DNA of 64,000 nucleotides from Microbulbifer variabilis (GTDB taxonomy: Bacteria > Pseudomonadota > Gammaproteobacteria > Pseudomonadales > Cellvibrionaceae): contig NZ_CP092418.1 in NCBI RefSeq assembly GCF_023716485.1, positions 2,711,001 through 2,775,000 on the forward strand, in the 5' to 3' direction. Below the pieces are notes generated by a model. That model was not told where the DNA came from and ran no database searches. It saw only the letters and a program-made list of their open reading frames with translations. Numbering within the stretch: position 1 is the stretch's first letter; every line of letters starts with the position of its first letter. This document shows positions 31,483 to 42,616 of the stretch, piece after piece. Made by a program: the position numbers and the translations under genes.

Positions 31483-32463
31483 ATGGATGACATTCCTATA
31501 CCGATCCCCAAAAGCTCCTCTCGATTTATGGATCGATTGCGAACTTTCATGCGATCAAAGTATTTGGCATACAAAACCGAGCAAACCTATTGCTATTGGA
31601 TTAAAGACTTTATTCGCTTTAATCAGATGCGCCACCCAGAAGTGTTAAGCAAGGCTGAAGTGAATAACTGGCTCAGTCATTTGGCAACGAACCGATCCGT
31701 ATCAATCAATACCCAGAAAACAGCTTTGAATGCAGTCGTATTTTTATACAAGCAGTTTATGGGCCTTGAACTAGGTGAGCTTAAATTTCACAGCAGCCAC
31801 CGCCCCAGGCGGCTGCCGGTGGTTTTCAGCCATGTGGAGGCGACAGATATTTTGGGGCAGCTTACTGGCCCGGCAAAGCTTGCTGCATCTTTGATGTACG
31901 GTTCCGGTCTTAGGGTCATGGAAGCGGTGCGGCTTCGGGTGAAAGACATTGATTTTACAGAGCAGTGCTTATTCGTACGTGAAGCCAAAGGTGAAAGGTG
32001 GAGAAGGACCTTACTACCTAAATCTCTTATTGAACCTTTAAGGGCCCAAATTCGCTATGCCCTCTCGCTCCACCAGCAGGATCTCGTTGAAGGATATGGC
32101 GAGGTCTATCTCCCATTTGCGCTAGCCAGAAAGTTCCCAAAGGCTGCCACCAACCCCGTTTGGCAATATATATTTCCTGCTAGAGAGCGCTCTCTCGATC
32201 CTCGTAGCGATCTCATACGAAGGCATCATATTGGAGAACAACAGATAAGGCGTGCAGTTGCCAGGGCTATTTCAACCTTGGGTATACGAAAAAAAGCAAG
32301 CTGTCACACCTTCAGGCATTCATTCGCTACCAACCTATTACGATCGGGTGCAGACATTCGCAATATTCAAGAGCTTCTTGGTCACAATGATATAAGTACT
32401 ACGATGATCTACACACACGTGATTGGCGTACATGAACGTGGGATTAGCAGTCCATTAGATTAG
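31483..32463 (+). CDS. intI: Integron integrase IntI, 326 aa
   Basis: A tyrosine recombinase that recombines attI and folded single-stranded attC sites. The SAM-like N-terminal domain (about 15-100) is followed by the catalytic domain with Arg144 (GSGLRVMEA), His275-x-x-Arg278 (HTFRHSFAT), His301 (LLGHND) and the nucleophile Tyr310 (MIYTHV). The extra stretch found only in IntI proteins is present as [20 protein letters not shown], which separates it from XerC/XerD. Length is typical (about 320-340). No frameshift or stop, so the enzyme should be active. It is divergent from the array. Confidence 0.96.
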   Translation: MDDIPIPIPKSSSRFMDRLRTFMRSKYLAYKTEQTYCYWIKDFIRFNQMRHPEVLSKAEVNNWLSHLATNRSVSINTQKTALNAVVFLYKQFMGLELGELKFHSSHRPRRLPVVFSHVEATDILGQLTGPAKLAASLMYGSGLRVMEAVRLRVKDIDFTEQCLFVREAKGERWRRTLLPKSLIEPLRAQIRYALSLHQQDLVEGYGEVYLPFALARKFPKAATNPVWQYIFPARERSLDPRSDLIRRHHIGEQQIRRAVARAISTLGIRKKASCHTFRHSFATNLLRSGADIRNIQELLGHNDISTTMIYTHVIGVHERGISSPLD

Positions 32464-32543
32464 ATTGAGCCCCAGGCATGGCCTCTAAAAACGGCTGTGC
32501 TTTAAGTCCTTTTCTCACTCTTTGCTAAAAGACCCGTTGCTTT

Positions 32544-32989
32544 TTAACAGGGTACTCTGTAGTAAATATTTTCACAGTCCATCTCAAAACCTAAAGACTG
32601 ATATAATTGACGTGCGCGATTGTTTCTTTTCTCTGTTTTAAGTTCAATACGAATGGCCTGAGTTTTCTTGGCAAAATCTATCGCAACCTGGATCAGCTTT
32701 TTAGAAACGCCCCTCCCCCTATAGCGGCTTGAAACCCCTAAGTCATTTAAAATCCACAGGCGTGTAAGAGCAAGGGAAGAAAAGCTGGGATAAAGATTCA
32801 CAAAACCCATTACCTCAGAACACTCGGAATCTATCGCTATAAAAAGTGTGGAAGTCTGACTGTCGATCAAGTTGCCCAGAAAAGACTCAGCTCCAATTAA
32901 GTCCGATTTATAGCCACAAAATACCCTGTATTCATCAAATAATTGAGCCACCTCAGGTACATGATGCTTTCACATCGTAATATTTTCAC
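32544..32989 (-). pseudogene. GNAT acetyltransferase, probable frameshift near the N-terminus
   Basis: The frame from a GTG at 32951 gives MAQLFDEYRVFCG onward with the GNAT acetyl-CoA site RYRGRGVSKKLI and a C-terminal ARQLYQSLGFE, but GNAT proteins of this kind usually have about 15-20 residues before PEVAQLFDEYR. Those appear in another frame: a GTG at 32989, six bases after AAGGGG, reads VKILRCE, and a one-base shift joins it to HHVPEVAQLF. So either the gene is frameshifted or a shortened protein is made from the inner GTG, which lacks a ribosome binding site. The substrate is unknown. Confidence 0.65.
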
Positions 32990-33071
32990 AATGGCCCCTT
33001 GCAATTTACAAAAGCATTTCAGCTTACCACATTAACTGCAAGCCAGTTCTTGCAGCTAATCCAAGGGGGCA

Positions 33072-33536
33072 TCAGTAGAGAAATGTCGCAGTCCCAGTAG
33101 CAATTAATTCTTCCCGGTCATTACTCAACTCCATACGCGCAACCACGAGTTTATTGCCCGTGCGTAAAATCGAGCCTTCACAGAGAAAGTGCTCCCCCCT
33201 TCCGGGCTTTAAATAATCCACGCGCATATCTACCGTACCCAGCTTAGAAAGGCGATCGGCTTTTTCTTTCCAGTGCAGATCCCCCATGCGCTGATATGCA
33301 GCAACCATTGCGGTAAGGCCACCGACGGTATCCAGAGCGGTGGCAATTACGCCGCCGTGCAAAATATTCGTCCAGACGTTACCTATCAACTCCGGACGTT
33401 GTTGAAAACCGGCGGAAAGAGTAAGGGCCTCTAGGTCTAGGGAGCGCATTTCAAGGCCAATCTGCTGATTAAAAGGGATCTTTTCAAAAAATCCCTTTAC
33501 CAACTCCTGAAATTCATGGGGAGAGGGCTCTGTCAT
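33072..33536 (-). CDS. Hotdog-fold thioesterase (PaaI/4HBT-like), 154 aa
   Basis: An acyl-CoA thioesterase-like protein. The hotdog helix with [20 protein letters not shown] carries the conserved HGG and acidic residue, followed by [12 protein letters not shown] and the strand ending TGTATFLY. It matches the 150-160-residue family. Its ATG overlaps the stop of sthA (ATGA), so the two are translated together. The substrate is not determined. Confidence 0.88.
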   Translation of the reverse strand: MTEPSPHEFQELVKGFFEKIPFNQQIGLEMRSLDLEALTLSAGFQQRPELIGNVWTNILHGGVIATALDTVGGLTAMVAAYQRMGDLHWKEKADRLSKLGTVDMRVDYLKPGRGEHFLCEGSILRTGNKLVVARMELSNDREELIATGTATFLY

Positions 33537-34930
33537 AATCTTGCAACCCGGTTGAGACCATCCAGTGCGGCACTACGGTAGGCCTCTGCCATGGTGGGGT
33601 AATTAAATGTGGTGTTAACGAAATAATCGATGGTGTTATTTGGCGAGGGCTGCTTCATGATAGCCTGACCAATATGCACAATCTCTGCCGCTTCGGCACC
33701 AAAACAGTGAATGCCGAGAATTTCACGGGTTTCAATATGGAACAGGATCTTGAGCATGCCCACGCGCTCACCAGAGATCTGTGCGCGTGCAGTGTGTTTA
33801 AAGAGCGCACGCCCCACCTCATAGGGTACTTTGGCGGCTGTCAGTTCGGATTCTGTTTTTCCTACTGAGGAAATTTCCGGCAGGGTATAAATACCAGTGG
33901 GCGCATCCTCGATGACACGGTGCCCGCGGCCGGCAATGGCTGCTGCTACCGCCCTACCCTGGTCATAGGAGGCACTGGCAAGGCTCGGCCAACCAATAAC
34001 ATCGCCCACCGCAAAGATATTATCCACTTCCGTGCAGTAATGATCATCTACGCTTAACTGGCCGCGGTGATTCGCTTCGAGGCCGACATTTTCCAGGCCC
34101 AGGGAGCTGGTATTACCTGTACGACCATTGCACCAGAGCAGCGCGTCTGCATGGATACGCTTACCTGATTGCATTTCCATAATCACGCCCTGATCATTGG
34201 GGAGCACACGCGCATACTCCTCCTGGTGGCGAACGGTAACGCCCATATCTCGCAAGTGGTAACTCAAGGCATCAGAGATCTCATCATCCAGAAATTCCAA
34301 CAGGCTACTGCGGGTATTGATCAAATCTACCTTGATACCAAGACCAGCGAAAATAGAAGCGTATTCACAGCCAATCACGCCGGCGCCGTAGATCATGATG
34401 GAATGCGGCGTATGCTGCATATCCAGAATCATATCGCTGTCGTAGACACGCTCGTGATCAAAGTCCACATCTGCGGGGCGATATGGACGGGAACCCGTGG
34501 CAATAATAAATTTTTTCGCGGTGACAATTTCTGTGGCACCATCGGGCAGCTGTACTTCTACACTATTCGCATCGCGGAAATTTGCCGCCCCAACGATTAG
34601 CTCAACCCGATTACGCGCATAAAAAGAGGTGTGCATTTCCACTTGATAGGAAATCACTTTATTGACCGTTTGCATCACCTGAGGAAAGGTTAGGCGGCGC
34701 GGTTCACCCAAAGCACGAAAAACACTCTGAGTGTTATAACGCATTAATTGTTTGACAGAGTGGCGCAGAGCTTTGGAGGGAATGGTGCCCTTATGGGTAC
34801 AGTTACCGCCCACTACTTGGCGTTTTTCAATCACTGCGACACGCATGCCTTTTTTCGCGGCGCTCATTGCGGCGGCCTCACCAGCGGGACCAGAACCAAT
34901 TACAACCAAGTCAAACTTTTGCTCTGCCAT
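33533..34930 (-). CDS. sthA: Soluble pyridine nucleotide transhydrogenase SthA, 465 aa
   Basis: A flavoprotein that moves reducing equivalents between NADPH and NAD+. The FAD site [19 protein letters not shown] is at the N-terminus, the NAD(P) site [17 protein letters not shown] in the middle and the dimer interface domain at the end. The [12 protein letters not shown] motif has Cys44 but Thr in place of the second redox cysteine, which is what separates SthA from lipoamide dehydrogenase and related disulfide reductases. It is followed by the coupled thioesterase gene. Confidence 0.95.
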   Translation of the reverse strand: MAEQKFDLVVIGSGPAGEAAAMSAAKKGMRVAVIEKRQVVGGNCTHKGTIPSKALRHSVKQLMRYNTQSVFRALGEPRRLTFPQVMQTVNKVISYQVEMHTSFYARNRVELIVGAANFRDANSVEVQLPDGATEIVTAKKFIIATGSRPYRPADVDFDHERVYDSDMILDMQHTPHSIMIYGAGVIGCEYASIFAGLGIKVDLINTRSSLLEFLDDEISDALSYHLRDMGVTVRHQEEYARVLPNDQGVIMEMQSGKRIHADALLWCNGRTGNTSSLGLENVGLEANHRGQLSVDDHYCTEVDNIFAVGDVIGWPSLASASYDQGRAVAAAIAGRGHRVIEDAPTGIYTLPEISSVGKTESELTAAKVPYEVGRALFKHTARAQISGERVGMLKILFHIETREILGIHCFGAEAAEIVHIGQAIMKQPSPNNTIDYFVNTTFNYPTMAEAYRSAALDGLNRVARL

Positions 34931-35033
34931 CTATAGCTCTAATTCTATTTTTCCAAAACGGAGTATGAGATTTAAGAATGCCTCACACTCAATACTAAAA
35001 TCAGCACAGAAGGTGCCAATGATATAAAACAAC

Positions 35034-35054
35034 AAGCCCGTTAATTACGGGCTT
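35034..35054 (-). terminator. Terminator of the nqr operon
   Basis: A perfect 8-bp stem AAGCCCGT / ACGGGCTT with a 5-base loop followed on the minus strand by GTTGTTTTAT, 13 bases after the nqrM stop. Confidence 0.75.
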
Positions 35055-35066
35055 GGGAGAGATTGC

Positions 35067-35309
35067 TTACTTGCGCTTAGTCGCGTCGTAAGCGAGGTCT
35101 TCAGCGGCAACCTTTTGCTGACGCTTACGCTCTTGCTCTTTTTCGCATTCGTCGTCGTTGCCACCACAAATGGTGCAGTCCTGCTTCATGCCGATATTAT
35201 TCAGGCCGCCACAGGAGCCTTTTAGTGGCTTATTTTGCACCATGGCGCCGAGTGCCATTCCGGCAACTACTAACAGCATGGCAATAAAAGCAAAGATAAA
35301 TATTGTCAT
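35067..35309 (-). CDS. nqrM: NqrM, (Na+)-NQR maturation protein, 80 aa
   Basis: Needed to assemble the iron centre between NqrD and NqrE. One N-terminal membrane helix (MTIFIFAFIAMLLVVAGMAL) is followed by a cysteine-rich motif, SCGGLNNIGMKQDCTICGGN, as in the DUF539/NqrM family, and a charged tail. It is last in the operon after apbE, with its start abutting the apbE stop. Confidence 0.93.
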   Translation of the reverse strand: MTIFIFAFIAMLLVVAGMALGAMVQNKPLKGSCGGLNNIGMKQDCTICGGNDDECEKEQERKRQQKVAAEDLAYDATKRK

Positions 35310-36367
35310 TACTCAGACCTCTCTAAGTAGGGTGCAAAGGCGCGGCTATAGCGTTCCTCGAAACCCTTATCAGTTTTTACCAGCATGAAAACAGCCAGGT
35401 TTTCACGTTCGGCCAAAGCCAACCCTTCTTCAGCCCCAAGTACATTGAGAGCGGTAGCAAGGCCATCCGCTTCAGCACAGGTATCTGCCAGCACTGTTAC
35501 CGAGGCCAGCTTGTGCTGTAACGGTCGACCAGTGCGGGGGTCGATACTGTGCGCATAGCGTACTCCGTCGCGTTCATAGTAATTCCGGTAATCACCACTG
35601 GTAGCCACCGCCTTACCACTAACACCAATGGGCTGTTGAACCATCTGGCCGAACGAGTCAGGCGCTTCAATACCAATTACCCAGGTCTTACCTTTTGGAT
35701 TCACACCCTGGGTACGCAGTTCACCGCCGATTTCGACCAAGTAGTTGCGAATTCCCTGCTGCTCCAGCAACAGTGCAACCCGGTCGACGCCGTGCCCCTT
35801 GGCGATAGCCGAAAGGTCAATTTCTACCGGTCTCTGGCGAGTGATCGTATCCGGTTTACGGGTCACTTTAAGTGCATCGGAGCCGACTACCTTTTGCAGG
35901 CCGGCTATCTCCGCATCGGAAGGAATTTTCTCAGGCTCTGGTTGGGGACCAAATCCCCACAAGTTAACCAATGGGCCAACAGTAACCTCGAAGGCACCCT
36001 GACTGCGTCGATAAATATCCAGGGACAGCGCCACAATATCTACCAGCGGCTCACTGACCGGGATGGCCTCACCTACAGGACCGCGGTTGAAACGCATCAA
36101 CTCCGAGTCCTCGATATAGGTGGACATCTCCTGGTTGACCTGCTGCAGCTCATCGTCAATTAACGCTTGCAGCTCGCTACGCTTTAGGCTTTGCGGTACA
36201 TCGACAACAGTGATGTGATAAGTGGTCCCCATGGTGCGGCCACTAAGCTGCCAGTTTTCCGCTGCAGGAGTACAGGCAGTGAAAATTACAGTTGCCCAAA
36301 GCAAAAACAGGGCCGGAAGAACGGGCCCTGTTTTTGCTTTTATCGGGGCTTTGATTGCGTTTAGCAA
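35309..36367 (-). CDS. apbE: FAD:protein FMN transferase ApbE, 352 aa
   Basis: A membrane-anchored periplasmic flavin transferase that attaches FMN to threonines of NqrB and NqrC. The lipobox region FTAC lies near residue 32. The SGRTMGTTYHITV, EIGGELRTQG, HSIDPRTGRPLQHKLASVTV and TCAEADGLATALNVLG segments are all present. Oddly, codons 10-23 contain a perfect 17-bp inverted repeat with flanking A and T runs (36298-36340). The gene starts 14 bp after nqrF ends. Confidence 0.94.
   Translation of the reverse strand: MLNAIKAPIKAKTGPVLPALFLLWATVIFTACTPAAENWQLSGRTMGTTYHITVVDVPQSLKRSELQALIDDELQQVNQEMSTYIEDSELMRFNRGPVGEAIPVSEPLVDIVALSLDIYRRSQGAFEVTVGPLVNLWGFGPQPEPEKIPSDAEIAGLQKVVGSDALKVTRKPDTITRQRPVEIDLSAIAKGHGVDRVALLLEQQGIRNYLVEIGGELRTQGVNPKGKTWVIGIEAPDSFGQMVQQPIGVSGKAVATSGDYRNYYERDGVRYAHSIDPRTGRPLQHKLASVTVLADTCAEADGLATALNVLGAEEGLALAERENLAVFMLVKTDKGFEERYSRAFAPYLERSE
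36298..36340 (-). promoter_or_regulatory. Strong hairpin in the apbE signal-peptide codons
   Basis: Two perfect 17-bp arms (ending CAGGGCC and starting GGCCCTG) enclose a 9-base loop; the outer part of the stem is A/T runs. In RNA this looks like an intrinsic terminator placed between nqrF and the body of apbE, possibly lowering apbE-nqrM expression relative to nqrA-F. Confidence 0.5.
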
Positions 36368-36381
36368 ACTAAGCTCTCCGT

Positions 36382-37605
36382 TTAACCACCGAAGTCATCA
36401 AGGAGGATATTTTCATCCTCTACGCCCAAGTCTTTGAGCATGCTGATTACTGCGGCGTTCATCATGGGTGGCCCACACATGTAGTACTCACAGTCTTCCG
36501 GAGCCGGGTGGTCCTTCAGGTAGTTTTCATACACCACGTTGTGAATGAAACCGGTGTAACCCGTCCAGTTGTCCTCCGGTTGCGGATCAGACAAGGCCAC
36601 ATGCCACTTGAAGTTATCAAACTCAGCAGCCAGACCGTTGTAGTCATCTTCGTAGAACATCTCGCGCAGAGAACGCGCGCCGTACCAGAAGCTAATCTTG
36701 CGCTTGGAATTCAGACGCTTGAGCTGGTCGAAGATGTGTGAACGCATCGGCGCCATACCGGCACCACCACCGATAAACACCATCTCGTTGTCGGTTTCCT
36801 TGGCAAAGAACTCACCGAAGGGTCCGTACACCTTGATCTTGTCACCCGGCTTCAGGCTGAATACATAGGAAGACATCTGACCCGGCGGGATACCCTCGGT
36901 ACGGGGCGGCGGAGTCGCGATACGGATGTTGAACTTAACAACACCTTTTTCTTCCGGGTAGTTAGCCATGGAGTAAGCGCGAACCACAGGCTCGGTCACC
37001 TTGGACTCCAGCTTGAAGAAGCCAAAGTGCTCCCAGTCACCGCGGTACTGGTCTTCTACTTCGAAGTCGGCAAATTTAACGTGGTGAGCTGGGGCTTCCA
37101 GCTGTACGTAACCGCCAGCACGGAAGTCAACGTTTTCGCCTTCGGGTAGACGCAAGGTCAGCTCCTTAATGAAGGTGGCAACGTTGGGGTTGGATTCCAC
37201 AGTGCACTCCCACTGCTTCACTCCGAATACCTCTTCCGGCACTTCGATTTCCATGTCCTGCTTAACCGCAACCTGACAGGAAAGACGCTTGCCTTCTTTC
37301 GCATCGCGCGGGGTAAAGTGAGCCGCTTCAGTCGGCAACATATCGCCACCGCCCGCAGTCACTTTACACACACACTGCGCACAGCTGCCGCCGCCACCAC
37401 AGGCGGAGGCCAGGAACAGGTTATTGGCAGCCAGGGTTTGCAGCAGCTTGCCGCCGGCTGGCACGGTGAGAGTCTTCTCACCGTTAACCAAAATGTTGAC
37501 GTTGCCGGTGTTTACCAGGCGCGAGCGGGCCGCAAGGATCACCGCCACCAGCGCCAGTACGATGACGGTAAACATCGCTACGCCGAGGATAATTTCAATA
37601 CTCAT
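36382..37605 (-). CDS. nqrF: Na+-NQR subunit F (NADH-binding), 407 aa
   Basis: The electron entry subunit. It has an N-terminal membrane helix (about 3-24), a [2Fe-2S] ferredoxin domain with [12 protein letters not shown] and a later RLSCQV cysteine, then an FAD domain ([11 protein letters not shown]) and an NADH domain ([22 protein letters not shown]). The length matches the 407-408 of other NqrF. Last of the six pump subunits; apbE follows. Confidence 0.97.
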   Translation of the reverse strand: MSIEIILGVAMFTVIVLALVAVILAARSRLVNTGNVNILVNGEKTLTVPAGGKLLQTLAANNLFLASACGGGGSCAQCVCKVTAGGGDMLPTEAAHFTPRDAKEGKRLSCQVAVKQDMEIEVPEEVFGVKQWECTVESNPNVATFIKELTLRLPEGENVDFRAGGYVQLEAPAHHVKFADFEVEDQYRGDWEHFGFFKLESKVTEPVVRAYSMANYPEEKGVVKFNIRIATPPPRTEGIPPGQMSSYVFSLKPGDKIKVYGPFGEFFAKETDNEMVFIGGGAGMAPMRSHIFDQLKRLNSKRKISFWYGARSLREMFYEDDYNGLAAEFDNFKWHVALSDPQPEDNWTGYTGFIHNVVYENYLKDHPAPEDCEYYMCGPPMMNAAVISMLKDLGVEDENILLDDFGG

Positions 37606-37622
37606 TCTATTGTTTTCCCCGC

Positions 37623-38231
<609 letters not shown>

Positions 38232-38234
38232 GGA

Positions 38235-38891
38235 TTAGGCCTCCTGCGCTTGGGAATTAGGCGCAATCTTGAACTCGTCTTGCTCAACCTGGGCAGGCTT
38301 CCAGGCGCGGATTGCCCAGATGAACAGGCCGATCAGGAAGAATGCACTGGGCGGCAATAACAGCAGGCCGTTGGGGATATACCAGCCGCCGTTGCTCACG
38401 GTGGTCAGGATATCTACACCGAACAGTTTGCCAGCGCCGAACAGTTCACGGATTACCGCGAGACCAATCAGGATAACGCTGTAGCCCAGACCGTTACCGA
38501 GACCATCGAAGAAGCTGGGCAGCGGCGGGTTCTTCATAGCGAAGGCTTCCGCACGACCCATTACGATACAGTTGGTAATGATCAGGCCAACGAATACGGA
38601 CAACTGCTTGGAGATGTCGTATGCCAATGCCTTGATCAACTGGTCCACCAGAATTACCAATGAGGCAATCACGGTCATCTGAACGATGATGCGGATGCTG
38701 TTCGGGATCTGGTTGCGGATCAGAGATACCGCAACGTTGGAACAGGCCACAACCGAGGTCAGAGCGATACACATTACCAGGGTTACCTGCAGCGAGCTGG
38801 TTACAGCCAGTGCAGAACAGATGCCCAGGATCTGCAGTGCGATCGGGTTGTTGTTAAAAATCGGCTCTAGCAGAGTCTCTTTGATTTTCAT
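38235..38891 (-). CDS. nqrD: Na+-NQR subunit D, 218 aa
   Basis: The membrane partner of NqrE, with six hydrophobic helices and the iron-ligand cysteines in LGICSALAV and [15 protein letters not shown]. It starts two bases after nqrC ends. Confidence 0.97.
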   Translation of the reverse strand: MKIKETLLEPIFNNNPIALQILGICSALAVTSSLQVTLVMCIALTSVVACSNVAVSLIRNQIPNSIRIIVQMTVIASLVILVDQLIKALAYDISKQLSVFVGLIITNCIVMGRAEAFAMKNPPLPSFFDGLGNGLGYSVILIGLAVIRELFGAGKLFGVDILTTVSNGGWYIPNGLLLLPPSAFFLIGLFIWAIRAWKPAQVEQDEFKIAPNSQAQEA

Positions 38892-38893
38892 GC

Positions 38894-39676
38894 TTATGCC
38901 TCCCCTGCTTTCAGGTTTTTCAGGAAGGGACCATAACCTTGGTTACCCAGCCAGAAGTTCACCAGGTTACTAACGCCCTTACTGGTCAGAGTTGCACCGG
39001 ACAGGCCGTCTACTTCGTGAATCGCATTCGGGCTGTTGGGGTTAACCTGGCCTTTGATCACAGCGATATCTACGTCGCCTTGCTTGTTGAAGACTTGCTT
39101 ACCAACCCACTGGGCTTTCCAGTTAGGGTTGTCCACTTCGCCACCCAGTCCGGGGGTTTCCTTGTGCTCGTAGAAGCCGAGGCCCGCTACGGTGTCTAGG
39201 TTGCTCTCCAGCGCGAGGAAGCCGTACAAGGTACCCCAAAGTCCGTAGCCACGGACAGGCAGAATGATCTTGTCCAGTTGGCCGTCTTTCTCTACCAGGT
39301 AAACCTCTTTAATGTTTTCCCGACGGATAATCTTGGCGGTGTCCTCATCTGCCGGCAGTCTCTCACTGGCAGAAGGAATCTTGGAAGCAGCGCGACCGCT
39401 GCCGCCAGCCGGCGCTTCATCGGTGAACTTACCGGTGTTCAGATCAACGTATTTGATCTTCACATCGGCGAAGGCTTTCTCTACTTCCGCTTTGTTAGCG
39501 CGAGAGTCCTTCAGCAGGCCACCAGCCATCAGTACGTTGCGCTTCATGTCCAGCTCGGCATTCGCCTGCTGGGCAGGCTTCAGCATTACCGCCGCAGTGG
39601 AAACCACCACAGAGCAAACCAGGCACATTACCAGCGCGACAATCAGAGTACCGGTTACGGAATCTTTATTAGCCAC
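38894..39676 (-). CDS. nqrC: Na+-NQR subunit C (FMN-binding), 260 aa
   Basis: A single-span subunit whose periplasmic domain carries covalent FMN. The FMN site is SGATLTSKG, in which the threonine is modified by ApbE. I use the GTG at 39676 ([11 protein letters not shown]), which has GGAGG seven bases upstream and overlaps the nqrB stop by eight bases; the longer open frame starts inside nqrB. Confidence 0.95.
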   Translation of the reverse strand: MANKDSVTGTLIVALVMCLVCSVVVSTAAVMLKPAQQANAELDMKRNVLMAGGLLKDSRANKAEVEKAFADVKIKYVDLNTGKFTDEAPAGGSGRAASKIPSASERLPADEDTAKIIRRENIKEVYLVEKDGQLDKIILPVRGYGLWGTLYGFLALESNLDTVAGLGFYEHKETPGLGGEVDNPNWKAQWVGKQVFNKQGDVDIAVIKGQVNPNSPNAIHEVDGLSGATLTSKGVSNLVNFWLGNQGYGPFLKNLKAGEA

Positions 39677-40880
39677 GTGCCAACCTCCGTTTGATATTGG
39701 ACTGCACCACAAAGTGGTCAAACAGCGGAGCGAACAGGTTAGCGAACAAGATCGCCAGCATCATGCCTTCCGGGAAGGCCGGGTTCACTACACGAATCAG
39801 GACAACCATCACCCCGATCAGGATGCCGTACCACCAGCGACCAGTGTTGGTCATAGCAGCGGAAACCGGGTCAGTGGTCATAAAGATCAGGCCGAAAGCA
39901 AAACCGCCCACCACCAGGTGCCAGTACCAGGGTACCTGGAACATCGGGTTGGTTTCGGAACCGATCATGTTGAACATAAATGCGGTGGCCATCATACCCA
40001 GCAGAGTGCCGGCTACGATGCGCCAGCTGGCGATCTTCATGCCCATCAGAATTACACCGGCAATCAGGATAGCCAGGGTAGAAGTTTCACCGATGGAACC
40101 ATGTATCTTGCCGAAGAAAGCGTCGAACCAGGTTACCTGGCCAACCGCAGCATTCACGATACCGTTCTGGATACCTTCACTGGCCATGACAGACAGCGCG
40201 GTAGCGCCGGTGTAACCGTCAACCGCAGTCCAAACTGCATCGCCAGACATCGCTGCCGGATAGGCGAAGAATACGAACGCACGACCGGTAAGTGCCGGGT
40301 TGAGGAAGTTTTTGCCGGTACCACCGAACACTTCCTTACCGATCACCACACCGAAGCTGATGCCCATAGCCACCATCCACAGAGGCAGATCCGGCGGACA
40401 GGTTAAGGCAAACAGAATGGAGGTTACGAAGAAACCTTCGTTCACTTCGTGACCGCGCACAGCGGCGAACAGCACTTCCCAGATACCACCCACAATAAAG
40501 GTGACCGCATAAATCGGCAGGAAGTACATGGCTCCGTAGACAAAGTTGTCCCACAGGCTCGCAGGGTTATAGGAGGTCAGAGCACCAATAATGGCGTGAC
40601 GCCAGCCGGACAGATCCGGATTGGTCATACCTTCCAGAATAGTGTTGGCCTGGAAACCGATATTCCACATACCGTAGAAGGCAGGGATCATCGCACAAGC
40701 CCACACGGTGATCATAATACGCTTCAGGTCGATACCATCGCGCACATGAGAGGTGGTCTTGGTTTTATCAGCCGGCTGGAACAAGCCTGTATCAATGGCC
40801 TCAAAGAGGGCATAGAACTTTTCGAACTTGCCGCCTTTGTGGAATTTCGGTTCGATGGAATCGAGGAATTTACGCAACAT
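39669..40880 (-). CDS. nqrB: Na+-NQR subunit B, 403 aa
   Basis: The main membrane subunit, with about ten helices, that binds a covalent FMN and riboflavin and is thought to carry Na+. The FMN threonine lies in [25 protein letters not shown] and other family segments are intact. It starts two bases after the nqrA stop. Confidence 0.97.
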   Translation of the reverse strand: MLRKFLDSIEPKFHKGGKFEKFYALFEAIDTGLFQPADKTKTTSHVRDGIDLKRIMITVWACAMIPAFYGMWNIGFQANTILEGMTNPDLSGWRHAIIGALTSYNPASLWDNFVYGAMYFLPIYAVTFIVGGIWEVLFAAVRGHEVNEGFFVTSILFALTCPPDLPLWMVAMGISFGVVIGKEVFGGTGKNFLNPALTGRAFVFFAYPAAMSGDAVWTAVDGYTGATALSVMASEGIQNGIVNAAVGQVTWFDAFFGKIHGSIGETSTLAILIAGVILMGMKIASWRIVAGTLLGMMATAFMFNMIGSETNPMFQVPWYWHLVVGGFAFGLIFMTTDPVSAAMTNTGRWWYGILIGVMVVLIRVVNPAFPEGMMLAILFANLFAPLFDHFVVQSNIKRRLARG

Positions 40881-40882
40881 AC

Positions 40883-42223
40883 TTACCCCTCCTTCTCAAT
40901 ACGGGTCAGGTTGTCCCGCAAAATGGGGCCGTATTCGTACTTGCCCGGACACACAAAGGTGCACAGCGCCAGATCTTCCTCATCCAACTCCAGAGCACCC
41001 AGTTTCTGGGCCATAGCGGTATCACCCACGATCAGGGAGCGCAGTAGCTGGGTCGGCAGTACGTCCAGCGGCATGACCTTCTCATAAGTGCCGACCGGTA
41101 CCATGGCACGCTCGGAACCGTTAGTACTGGTGGTGAAGTTGAACAGTCTGTTCTTGAACAGGCGCGAAAGGTAAATCGGGAAAACGGAGAAGCGCTTGTT
41201 ACCGGCACGCAGATAGTGCAGGAAAGGACGCTCACCACCCTCTTCCAGCACAGATACCTGATTATGGTAACGACCCAGGTAACCCAAAGGACCTTCAGCA
41301 GTGCTGCCGCCAAATACGGAGCCGGAAATAACGCGGTCGTTATCACCTTTCAACTCACCGGAAGTCAAAGTTTCCAGGCTGGCGCCGAGACGAGTGCGCA
41401 CAAGTCGGGGCTGTTTAACTTGAGGGCCGGCCAGGGAAACAACGCGATCGGTGAACAGTTTACCGGTGGTAAACAGTTTGCCTACGGCGATCACATCCTG
41501 GTAATTAATGGTAAATACACTGCGAGAGCCGGAAACCGGGTTCAAGTAGTGGATATGGGTACCGGACAGGCCAGCCGGGTGGGGGCCGGCAAAAGCTTCG
41601 CGGCGAATATTCGCAGCGCTCGGTACGGGGATATCTGCATCAGGAGCGGTACAGACGTAAGTGGTTTCCGCCAGCTTGGAAAGAATCTCAACGCCCTGAG
41701 AGAAGGCTTTGGGATTCTCGGCAATAACCACTTCTGGGTTGGCAGCCAGAGGATTGGTGTCCATCGCATTGATAAACACCGCTTCCGGTTTAGCATCCAA
41801 AGCGGGCACGCGGCTGAACGGGCGGGTACGCAATGCGGTCCACATACCGGATTCAACCAGGTTCTCAACGACCTGTTCGCGCGTCAGACCAGATAGCTTA
41901 TCTACGCTATAGCTCTGGAACTGTTCTGCTGCATCGCCGTCTATGCCAATCACAACGGATTGCAGAACACGGCGAGCACCGCGATTGATAGCAACAACAC
42001 GACCGGCGGCCGGCGCGGTGTAGCGCACGCCTTCGGTTTTTTTGTCACTGAACAGTAGCTGACCAAGATTGACGCGATCCCCTACAGCCACTGCCATTGT
42101 CGGCTTCATCCCGTGATAATCGGGGCCGAGAACAGCAACGGTCTTGATCGCAGGTCCTTTGTGGATGACCTGCTCGGGCGCGCCGGATATGGGTAAGTCC
42201 AATCCCCGACGGATCTTTCTCAT
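40883..42223 (-). CDS. nqrA: Na+-NQR subunit A, 446 aa
   Basis: The cytoplasmic peripheral subunit linked to the quinone site. The N-terminus, [18 protein letters not shown], and the C-terminal [17 protein letters not shown] are characteristic, and the length agrees with the family. First gene of the eight-gene operon; the transcript probably begins about 210 bases upstream. Confidence 0.97.
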   Translation of the reverse strand: MRKIRRGLDLPISGAPEQVIHKGPAIKTVAVLGPDYHGMKPTMAVAVGDRVNLGQLLFSDKKTEGVRYTAPAAGRVVAINRGARRVLQSVVIGIDGDAAEQFQSYSVDKLSGLTREQVVENLVESGMWTALRTRPFSRVPALDAKPEAVFINAMDTNPLAANPEVVIAENPKAFSQGVEILSKLAETTYVCTAPDADIPVPSAANIRREAFAGPHPAGLSGTHIHYLNPVSGSRSVFTINYQDVIAVGKLFTTGKLFTDRVVSLAGPQVKQPRLVRTRLGASLETLTSGELKGDNDRVISGSVFGGSTAEGPLGYLGRYHNQVSVLEEGGERPFLHYLRAGNKRFSVFPIYLSRLFKNRLFNFTTSTNGSERAMVPVGTYEKVMPLDVLPTQLLRSLIVGDTAMAQKLGALELDEEDLALCTFVCPGKYEYGPILRDNLTRIEKEG

Positions 42224-42616
42224 ACGCCTATGCCTAAGTTTCTAGTTTATAAAATTGCAATAAAGCCCACCCGCCCAGGTTCAAACTGAAAAACAGTCAA
42301 TCCCGGACTGGCGAGCCATACTGTGGAATTCTGTGCTGCGAGGGCTTATGCCGTTTCACCCGTAGACCGGGCGGAAGGAAGCTAACTAAAGGTTGTGCGC
42401 GCTAACTTCTCGGCGCACGGCCGCCCCGCAAAATCGCGCGCATTATAAAGATGGGGCAAAAGCTTTACCAGTCTGGAAGCGTCCAAAGTGGCACTAAGAT
42501 GGGAAATTTCTACTGAAAAAACAGGGATTTGGAAAGATGTGGGCGGACGGCTGTGACTGCCGCCCCACCCTCATAGTCAGCCCAAAGAGCCGACCTGCAG
42601 ACCTTAAGCTGACGCC
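42224..42616 (-). promoter_or_regulatory. nqr promoter with a long leader; end of gap
   Basis: On the minus strand a perfect TATAAT lies at 42447-42442; the -35 is weak. If used, it leaves a leader of about 210 bases before nqrA, with a GTGCGC/GCGCAC hairpin (42395-42418) and other GC-rich pairing. No known riboswitch motif was recognised. The right end holds the gap 3' region with an imperfect GC-rich stem near 42539-42568. Confidence 0.5.

Larger units (their letters stand above)
22976..32463. mobile_element. Chromosomal integron: intI plus an 18-cassette array
   Basis: intI (plus strand, 31483-32463) is divergent from a run of short cassettes that read left. Cassettes are separated by imperfect palindromes that begin with an RYYYAAC-like core and end with GTTRRRY (plus-strand view), overlapping the stop codons of the small ORFs, which is the hallmark of attC sites. 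Counting from attI, cassettes 1 and 2 are a 389-bp tandem pair, 7 and 12 are an identical 371-bp ORF-less cassette, and the rest hold one small ORF each, nearly all on the minus strand. The array ends near 22976 at a site with a degenerate outer core. Base composition is more AT-rich and codon use more mixed than in flanking genes. Confidence 0.92.

Noticed and set aside
39312..41896. Long plus-strand frames (up to 364 codons) opposite nqrC, nqrB and nqrA
   Set aside because: Antisense shadows of strongly conserved genes.
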